Source: Clostridiales bacterium (GTDB taxonomy: Bacteria; Bacillota; Clostridia; Oscillospirales; Oscillospiraceae). From it: a DNA stretch of 16,881 bases. Under the pieces are notes generated by a model. The model saw nothing but the letters and a program-made list of their open reading frames with translations. It searched no databases and was not told where the DNA came from. The stretch spans positions 1 through 16,881 of the forward strand of contig JAHAEW010000071.1 in NCBI GenBank assembly GCA_018374635.1, given 5' to 3'. Both the position numbers and the translations under genes were made by a program. This document shows, piece after piece, positions 12,568 to 16,881 of the stretch. The stretch's first letter is position 1. The number at the start of each line of letters is the position of its first letter.

Positions 12568-13050
12568 ATGCCGGAACCTGATTATGCGGAATGGTTCGAA
12601 TGTGCATATACAACATATATTCCTAAAATGCTGAAGATAGCTGTTAGAAGATTGGGAGACAAAGAACTCGCGCAAGAGGTTGTACATGATACATTTGTTA
12701 TCCTGTGGGAATCTCGAATAAGAGTGAAGGATCATCCTAATTTAGAAGGCTTTCTGATGAAGACACTTGGCAACGAGATCTTACATAAGTTGAGATACCT
12801 AAACTATCGAAAGGAAACGCCGCTGACCACAGATTTTCCTGTACAGGATCAGTATGACTTTGGGGTAGATGATTTATTCCCGAACGGCCTCAGCGAATCC
12901 GACCGGAAGTTATTGGTATGGCATTTGATCGATGAAATGCCATATGCAGAAATAGCTGTACGACTAAAAGTGTCAGAGGGTGTTTGCCGAGTCAGGATAT
13001 ACCGTGCAAAGCAGCGATATATCAAGCTTCAGAACGGAAATATGTTGTGA
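12568..13050 (+). CDS. ECF-type RNA polymerase sigma factor (cassette C)
   Basis: An alternative sigma factor of 160 residues from the ATG at 12568 (AGAAGG 7 nt upstream; the ATG at 12562 is too close). Region 2 is at about residues 8-80 (VRRLGDKELAQEVVHDTFVILW, HPNLEGFLMKTLGNEILHK), a linker with LFPNGL follows at 103-108, and region 4 is at about 112-153 (MPYAEIAVRLKVSEGVCRVRIYRAKQRY). It is the closest relative in the window of the cassette A factor, sharing RRLGDK, GxLMK and the RAKQ(H/R)Y ending. The next gene, a truncated anti-sigma homologue, starts about 40 nt downstream. Its base composition is much more AT-rich than cassette A, so the two are not a recent duplication. No secreted paralogue of the cassette A/B type follows. 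Confidence 0.8.
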   Translation: MPEPDYAEWFECAYTTYIPKMLKIAVRRLGDKELAQEVVHDTFVILWESRIRVKDHPNLEGFLMKTLGNEILHKLRYLNYRKETPLTTDFPVQDQYDFGVDDLFPNGLSESDRKLLVWHLIDEMPYAEIAVRLKVSEGVCRVRIYRAKQRYIKLQNGNML

Positions 13051-13089
13051 TTCTTGTGCCTTGAATCTGATATCTGGGGGAAGCATCCG

Positions 13090-13332
13090 ATGGGACATGA
13101 TTCTTATGGGGATAAACCGGAGACTTCGGAAGAATTACTATGTCGTCTTAGAAAATTATCTGCGGATGAGGTATTAGCTGAGTTGGAAGAAAAAATGGAG
13201 CAAATGACAGAGTTTAGCTATGATTCAAGACTTGTGGATATATATTTAGGAGTTCTTGAAGAAAAGGATCCGCTGGATTTGAGTAATGAGATAGCGGCGA
13301 TGATAGAGGATTTTCATAAAAATATTCCTTAA
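13090..13332 (+). CDS. Stand-alone sigma-binding domain of an anti-sigma factor (cassette C)
   Basis: An 80-residue soluble protein from the ATG at 13090 (weak GGGGG site 9 nt upstream; a TTG at 13054 has none). LSADEVLAELEEKMEQMTEFSYDSRLVDIYLGVLEEKDPLD matches residues about 28-68 of the cassette A anti-sigma factor, where the same acidic helical pattern (TADELLTELEARMDEMTDLTYD) is found. The protein then stops, 20 nt before a strong terminator stem. The membrane helix and DUF4367 domain are missing and cannot be found in another frame downstream. It is therefore either a clean natural truncation that makes a soluble anti-sigma or decoy, or a remnant after deletion with a terminator joined on. 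The orderly terminator favours a working gene. Binding to the sigma factor is inferred. Confidence 0.65.
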   Translation: MGHDSYGDKPETSEELLCRLRKLSADEVLAELEEKMEQMTEFSYDSRLVDIYLGVLEEKDPLDLSNEIAAMIEDFHKNIP

Positions 13333-13352
13333 AAATTAATAGAGCAGAACAG

Positions 13353-13396
13353 AAAAAGAACCGCCTGGAGGGACTCACTCTAGGCGGTTCTTTTTT
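13353..13396 (+). terminator. Strong Rho-independent terminator of cassette C
   Basis: AGAACCGCCTGGAG (13357-13370) pairs with CTCTAGGCGGTTCT (13378-13391) over 14 bp with one wobble and a 7-nt loop, followed by TTTTT to 13396; the A run at 13353-13357 extends the stem. It marks the end of the cassette C unit, 20 nt after the truncated anti-sigma gene. Confidence 0.85.
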
Positions 13397-13583
13397 GCGG
13401 TTCTGAATTAAACAATAGACAGCTTTTTTCGCCGGACAGGTGTAACAATCGACAGCGCTCAGGGAATTAGCCCAGTACAAGGGTGGTGAGTCCGATGAGC
13501 ACTGTATAGTCCGCCAAAGATGGACACAACAGGGTATCCCTCTGCTTGAAAAGATGTTACCCAGAACGGTGAAAGGAGTCTAT
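13397..13583 (+). other. Candidate structured 5' leader of the DUF4855 gene
   Basis: About 190 bases with no gene, more GC-rich than its surroundings. Local pairings include AGTCC/GGACA (about 13508-13535), and GGGTATC near 13532 with GAT-gTTACCC near 13553. Together with GGGAATTAGCCC and GGTGAGTCCG they give it the look of a folded RNA leader before AAAGGAG (13572-13578). Short pieces recall ydaO (c-di-AMP) and cobalamin riboswitches, but neither consensus is complete, so I do not assign a class. No clear promoter was found in it. Confidence 0.35.
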
Positions 13584-14732
13584 ATGAAAAAGCGGATTAT
13601 AGGCATTTTCCTCGCAGTAGCCATGTTAGTTCCTACGGTCTTTACCGTATCTGCTAGTGCATACTCTCAGAGCAAGTTGCCTCAAGCTCTACTCCTGTAT
13701 ACTGGTTTTACTACAAACAATGGATCGGCTAAGTATCCGACTTATAAAGATGGTGACCTTGAGACGCTATGGAATATGACTCACGAATTTATCATCTGTA
13801 GTGGCAATACTCGATATAACTCATTTGATTTAGACAAAGGTATGCAAGAAATTGTTAGCCAGGAGGATATTGACAGAATTACCAGCAAAGATATCGACGC
13901 AGGACAAAGTGTAAGCTCTATCCAAAAACAGTTGGATGGAATATATTCTGGACTCAAAGGCGGGTATGGTAAAGTTACTTTGGATAGCTTGGCAGAAAAT
14001 GTCGCCTTGCTGGTAGATAGGCTAATTACTGCCTCGGATGAAAGCAGTGATTTAGCTATTTGGTTGCCGCTTCCAACTGTTGATTTTAAGACTCTGGCAG
14101 ATAACTTCGAAACCCCCTATAAGCTCTATATGGATAAATTGGAGGAACTAATCGGGCCAGCGGACTTTGATGATTATGTGCACGGGTTCTATTGGGGAAC
14201 AGAGGCTATTGTAACCGGATACACTCCATTCAATGTAAATTCACCTTCCACTAATTTCGGGAATCAACTGGTTGATTTGATGGACTCAATTGGAACCAAG
14301 GTCAGAAGCATGGGGAAACAGTTCCTTTGGTGTCCCTATATGGCACCGACTGATGATGGAAATTTTCTCCGTACAGGTAATGTAATTAATAGGCTGGACA
14401 TTTTTGACTACGCATGTATTCAGCCTGGTTACTACTTCAATTCGTCGGCCGTAAACAACCTTTATTCTGTAAGAGATAGTGCACAGGATAATGTTGTTTA
14501 CGACTATAACGGAAGGGCCTACGGGACAAAGACCTCTGATACTGTAATTGGTGTGACTATGGAGATTGATGACGGCGTAATAAATGCAGCGGAAAATAAC
14601 CGATACTGGGCCTATACTCAAGTATTTACACCGATCAAGGATTCTGTTCCGATTGCATTTTATGCGAGCGACGCAACAAATACAATGAATAAGACAGTGC
14701 AAAATTATTTGAAGGCGTTCTTTAACAGCTAA
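13584..14732 (+). CDS. Secreted DUF4855-family protein (glycoside-hydrolase-like)
   Basis: From the ATG at 13584 (AAGGAG at 13573-13578, 5 nt spacing; an in-frame ATG at 13554 is rejected because it would hide the signal peptide) it has 382 residues. The signal peptide is MKKRIIGIFLAVAMLVPTVFTVSASA (cleavage about residue 26). The remainder fits DUF4855: LLLYTG near the N-terminus, LAIWLPLPTVDF (157-168), GFYWGTEAIV (201-210), KQFLWCPYMAP (245-255), FDYACIQPGYYFN (274-286) and VTMEIDD (324-330). These conserved strands and acids (Glu207, Glu327) suggest a TIM-barrel hydrolase-like fold acting on extracellular or cell-wall glycans; activity is unproven. It stands between a terminator and a glycosyltransferase gene, with its own terminator at 14783. 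Confidence 0.75.
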   Translation: MKKRIIGIFLAVAMLVPTVFTVSASAYSQSKLPQALLLYTGFTTNNGSAKYPTYKDGDLETLWNMTHEFIICSGNTRYNSFDLDKGMQEIVSQEDIDRITSKDIDAGQSVSSIQKQLDGIYSGLKGGYGKVTLDSLAENVALLVDRLITASDESSDLAIWLPLPTVDFKTLADNFETPYKLYMDKLEELIGPADFDDYVHGFYWGTEAIVTGYTPFNVNSPSTNFGNQLVDLMDSIGTKVRSMGKQFLWCPYMAPTDDGNFLRTGNVINRLDIFDYACIQPGYYFNSSAVNNLYSVRDSAQDNVVYDYNGRAYGTKTSDTVIGVTMEIDDGVINAAENNRYWAYTQVFTPIKDSVPIAFYASDATNTMNKTVQNYLKAFFNS

Positions 14733-14782
14733 TGATATAAGTCCACTCTGAAGCAGAATATGGCCACAGATAGTACATTACG

Positions 14783-14819
14783 ATATCAGGGGTAGCTTAT
14801 GGCTACCCCTGATATTTTT
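14783..14819 (+). terminator. Rho-independent terminator after the DUF4855 gene
   Basis: ATATCAGGGGTAGC (14783-14796) pairs perfectly over 14 bp with GCTACCCCTGATAT (14802-14815), 5-nt loop, followed by a T run to 14819. It lies 50 nt after the stop codon. Confidence 0.9.
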
Positions 14820-14825
14820 GAGATT

Positions 14826-14848
14826 TGTGTCACAAAACAGCGTTTTGT
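14826..14848 (+). promoter_or_regulatory. TGTCACA-containing inverted repeat upstream of the GT-C gene
   Basis: TGTCACA (14828-14834) overlaps the perfect inverted repeat ACAAAAC-AGC-GTTTTGT (14832-14848), followed by CATATAAAAATATAGG. The first part resembles the TTGTCACA half of the element at 11230 and 12427, but the second half (TCGGCATAT at the same spacing) matches only four of nine positions. It may be the regulatory region of the glycosyltransferase gene; no good consensus promoter is seen. Confidence 0.3.
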
Positions 14849-14921
14849 CGGCATATAAAAATATAGGTCGGTATCACAATATGAAAAATGGCCAGAGACT
14901 TGGTGAGGTGAGAATAGCAGA

Positions 14922-16394
14922 ATGGGGAGATATTTAGCCCAATCTTCAAATCTGATGAAAAAATGGATGTTGACAATTTTTCTAATTTTAATGGGCATTG
15001 CAGTTTTTCTCGGCATTACGAACCAAAAAGAATATTTTGTAGCATTTCTTGCTGCGATATTTTGTGTATTGCTATTTTTTAAGACCGTTTTGCTGGTTGC
15101 ACAGAGAACTGTGCATTTGGGTGCACTAAAAATTTGGATAGCACTTACGATCATTTGTGTTGTTATAAAGGGAATCTGGATTTTGAAAGTAAGAGTCCCT
15201 ATTGCAGGAGACTATTCGGTATTCTGGGGATATGCTCAATCACTGGCGACTCACAACACAATATATGGTGGGCGGTATATGGCCCTGTTTCCGCATATTT
15301 TTGGTTATTCAAGCTTCCTGAGTTGGTTTGTGAAGGTTTGGGGGACTAGCCCTATGCTGGGACCTGTGTTGAACTTACTACTTACTATTTGTAGCGGAAG
15401 CATTATATTTCGTCTGTGTATGCGATGGTTCAATCTTACTGCAGGAGCAGTAGGTTATTTGCTATGGATACTTTGCCCTTCCCAGACCATTTATAACAGC
15501 TTGATTCTGTCTGAACCATTGTATACAACACTGATTCTGGCGGTTTTATTGGTTTTGACAGAGGCGGAGGTATGTACCGTACTCAGAAGTTATCCGCTAT
15601 TTCTGGCACCTGCTGTCGGTATCTCATGTGGGGTTATATTGAGACTGGTCAACGGTGTGCGCCCCATTGCGGCTGTGCTGGTGATTGCCCTTTTGATTTG
15701 GGTGGCTCTATTGAATACAGGAAAGCTCTTGATGCACAAATGGAGGTGGTGGTGGAGCCTCTGTATTGTTTGCCTACTTTCGACCTACTTTATTCTGGGA
15801 CCTATATGGAACCAGCATATTGCTGAACGCATTGGCGAAGAACCTTCTCAAACGCCTGGTTACAGCTTTCTTGTTGGTTTTAATCCGGAGTCTAGCGGAA
15901 GATGGAATCAAGAGGATAGCGATCGTTTGTACTATTATAGCGATCAGCCAGGGGCGACAGCTCAGTGGACACAGGAACAGTTATTAGCAGAGGCTGAGGA
16001 AAGGATTTCATCTGGCGAAATAGATTTCGCATTGCTGTTTATACAAAAGCTCCGAACGTTTTTGGGATCTGATGACACTTGTGTGGGTTATTCCTCAGCT
16101 GTATTACGGCATACCACACTCTTTTCGTTCCTCTGCAATACTTTTTACTATACCGCAGTTTTACTGGCGATTGTAGGAGCCATTAAATTGTGGAAAAGAG
16201 AACAAAATTATCTAACCTTATTAGCCCCACTTTACGTTATCGGACTGACTTGTGCGCAGATGTTGGTAGAAGTAGCTGGACGCTACCATTATTCTATCCT
16301 TCCAATGCTTCTCATGATTGGAGCAGGCGTGGCCGGAGGGGAAGTGAGTAATAAGTCCCCCCAAAATCAATCAGAATGTCAAGCGCTGGAATAG
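14922..16394 (+). CDS. Multi-pass GT-C type glycosyltransferase (GT39/ArnT-like)
   Basis: A 490-residue integral membrane protein with about 10-12 hydrophobic segments. From the ATG at 14922 (GGTGAGGTG about 11 nt upstream; the alternative ATG at 14955 has no site) the first helix starts near residue 15. The first outer loop has Asp97 in VPIAGDYSVFWGYAQ, the position where GT-C enzymes carry the catalytic or metal-binding acid. SLILSEPLYTTLIL (Glu198), a large outside loop (about 290-370, with GFNPESSGRWNQ) and the late GRYHYSILPMLLMIG also fit the PMT/ArnT-type layout. It would transfer a sugar from a polyprenyl-phosphate carrier to an outer-surface acceptor; donor and acceptor are unknown. 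The following GT2 gene, 16 nt away, could make that polyprenyl-phosphate sugar, so they form a plausible donor/transferase pair. Confidence 0.7.
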   Translation: MGRYLAQSSNLMKKWMLTIFLILMGIAVFLGITNQKEYFVAFLAAIFCVLLFFKTVLLVAQRTVHLGALKIWIALTIICVVIKGIWILKVRVPIAGDYSVFWGYAQSLATHNTIYGGRYMALFPHIFGYSSFLSWFVKVWGTSPMLGPVLNLLLTICSGSIIFRLCMRWFNLTAGAVGYLLWILCPSQTIYNSLILSEPLYTTLILAVLLVLTEAEVCTVLRSYPLFLAPAVGISCGVILRLVNGVRPIAAVLVIALLIWVALLNTGKLLMHKWRWWWSLCIVCLLSTYFILGPIWNQHIAERIGEEPSQTPGYSFLVGFNPESSGRWNQEDSDRLYYYSDQPGATAQWTQEQLLAEAEERISSGEIDFALLFIQKLRTFLGSDDTCVGYSSAVLRHTTLFSFLCNTFYYTAVLLAIVGAIKLWKREQNYLTLLAPLYVIGLTCAQMLVEVAGRYHYSILPMLLMIGAGVAGGEVSNKSPQNQSECQALE

Positions 16395-16410
16395 AAAGGA
16401 AACGGTTTTG

Positions 16411-16881
16411 ATGGCAGATATACTCTACATTGTTGTCCCTTGTTATAACGAGGAGGAGGTGTTGCCCGAGACTTCCCGGCGGCTGCGCGCGAAGCTGGAG
16501 GGGCTGATGGCGGCGGGCAGGATCTCGGAGCAGAGTCGGGTGCTATTTGTCAACGACGGCTCTAGAGATAAAACTTGGAATATTATTGAAATGCTCCATG
16601 GGGAGTGTCCCCTGTTTAGCGGAATAGATCTGTCCCGCAATCGCGGGCACCAAAACGCGCTGCTGGCCGGATTAATGATATCTGCGGATCGGTGCGACAT
16701 GGCCATCTCCATGGACGCGGATCTGCAGGACGACATCGACGCGGTGGACGCCATGGTGGAGCAGTACTACGCCGGGTGCGACGTGGTCTACGGCGTGCGC
16801 TCCTCCCGGAAAAAGGACACCTTCTTCAAGCGCTTCACCGCCGAGGGCTTCTACCGGGTGATGAATTTCATGGGGGCGGAG
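16411..16881 (+). CDS. GT2 glycosyltransferase, DPM1/GtrB-like (5' part, runs off the window)
   Basis: The ATG at 16411 follows AAAGGA (about 11 nt) and the frame is open to the window end, giving 157 residues of the catalytic domain. Motifs: IVVPCYNEEEVLPET (7-21), VNDGSRDKTW (47-56), DLSRNRGHQNALLAGL (73-88) and SMDADLQDD (99-107), holding the DxD-type acids, then GVRSSRKKDTFFKR. This is the pattern of enzymes that load a sugar from UDP- or GDP-sugar onto undecaprenyl phosphate on the inner face. Relatives have about 230-320 residues with two C-terminal membrane helices, which would lie beyond the window. It is probably co-transcribed with the GT-C gene. The first ~30 nt and a patch at about 16555-16650 are AT-rich while the rest is strongly GC-rich, hinting at a recombination mosaic. 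Confidence 0.8.
   Translation, partial: MADILYIVVPCYNEEEVLPETSRRLRAKLEGLMAAGRISEQSRVLFVNDGSRDKTWNIIEMLHGECPLFSGIDLSRNRGHQNALLAGLMISADRCDMAISMDADLQDDIDAVDAMVEQYYAGCDVVYGVRSSRKKDTFFKRFTAEGFYRVMNFMGAE

Noticed and set aside
13397..13583. Assignment as a c-di-AMP (ydaO) or cobalamin riboswitch
   Set aside because: Only fragments of either consensus are visible and the diagnostic 3' segments are missing; kept as an unassigned leader candidate.
14286..14702. 138-codon minus-strand frame opposite the DUF4855 gene
   Set aside because: Antisense to conserved DUF4855 motifs; no start signals.
1..16881. CRISPR array, tRNA, rRNA, insertion sequence or integrase
   Set aside because: I saw no regularly spaced repeats, no cloverleaf or rRNA-like sequence, and no transposase or recombinase motifs in any convincing frame.

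Overview
The window looks like part of a low-GC-lineage but moderately GC-rich gut Firmicute, probably Clostridia of the Oscillospiraceae type. This is inferred from DUF4367 anti-sigma genes, a DUF4855 protein, Gram-positive signal peptides, strong AGGAGG ribosome sites and a Clostridia-type conjugative-element module. No rRNA, tRNA, CRISPR array, IS transposase or integrase was seen. Base composition is a mosaic: GC-rich at 1-300, about 4,320-8,290 and 16,440-end; clearly AT-richer at 2,340-4,260, 8,300-9,550 and 11,213-16,400. This suggests repeated insertion and recombination.

Layout. (1) 1-199 is the end of an unidentified gene, closed by a terminator. (2) 241-2236 (+) is an operon of ECF sigma factor, membrane DUF4367 anti-sigma factor and small secreted protein (cassette A). 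(3) 2337-3909 (-) is a convergent pair, a large secreted protein and a small membrane zinc-ribbon protein. (4) About 4324-8299 is a GC-rich conjugative-element remnant: the 3' stump of a large helicase/methylase gene, a small accessory gene, a DUF3848/DUF3849-like protein, MobC, a CD1845-family membrane protein and a MOBP relaxase with an unusual C-terminal tail. (5) 8340-9550 (-) is a secreted protein followed by a four-helix membrane protein. (6) 9881-12264 (-) is cassette B: XRE regulator, ECF sigma, DUF4367 anti-sigma and a small secreted protein paralogous to that of cassette A. (7) 12427-13396 (+) is cassette C: an ECF sigma plus an 80-residue stand-alone version of the anti-sigma N-terminal domain, with no membrane or DUF4367 part. 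(8) 13584-16881 (+) holds a secreted DUF4855 protein, a multi-pass GT-C type glycosyltransferase and the start of a GtrB/DPM1-like GT2.

How the parts may work together (inference). Cassettes A and B have the order sigma - transmembrane anti-sigma - exported beta-rich protein. This would suit a surface-signalling unit in which the exported protein is the ligand, effector or target of the DUF4367 ectodomain. Cassette C keeps the sigma factor but reduces its partner to the cytoplasmic sigma-binding part. A shared bipartite element, TTGTCACA-N13-CTGGTATTA, lies before the anti-sigma gene of B and before the sigma gene of C, so the two cassettes may be cross-regulated. The neighbouring secreted and glycosyltransferase genes fit an envelope-related region. 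The clustered, diverging sigma/anti-sigma/secreted cassettes are the best candidate here for an undescribed system.
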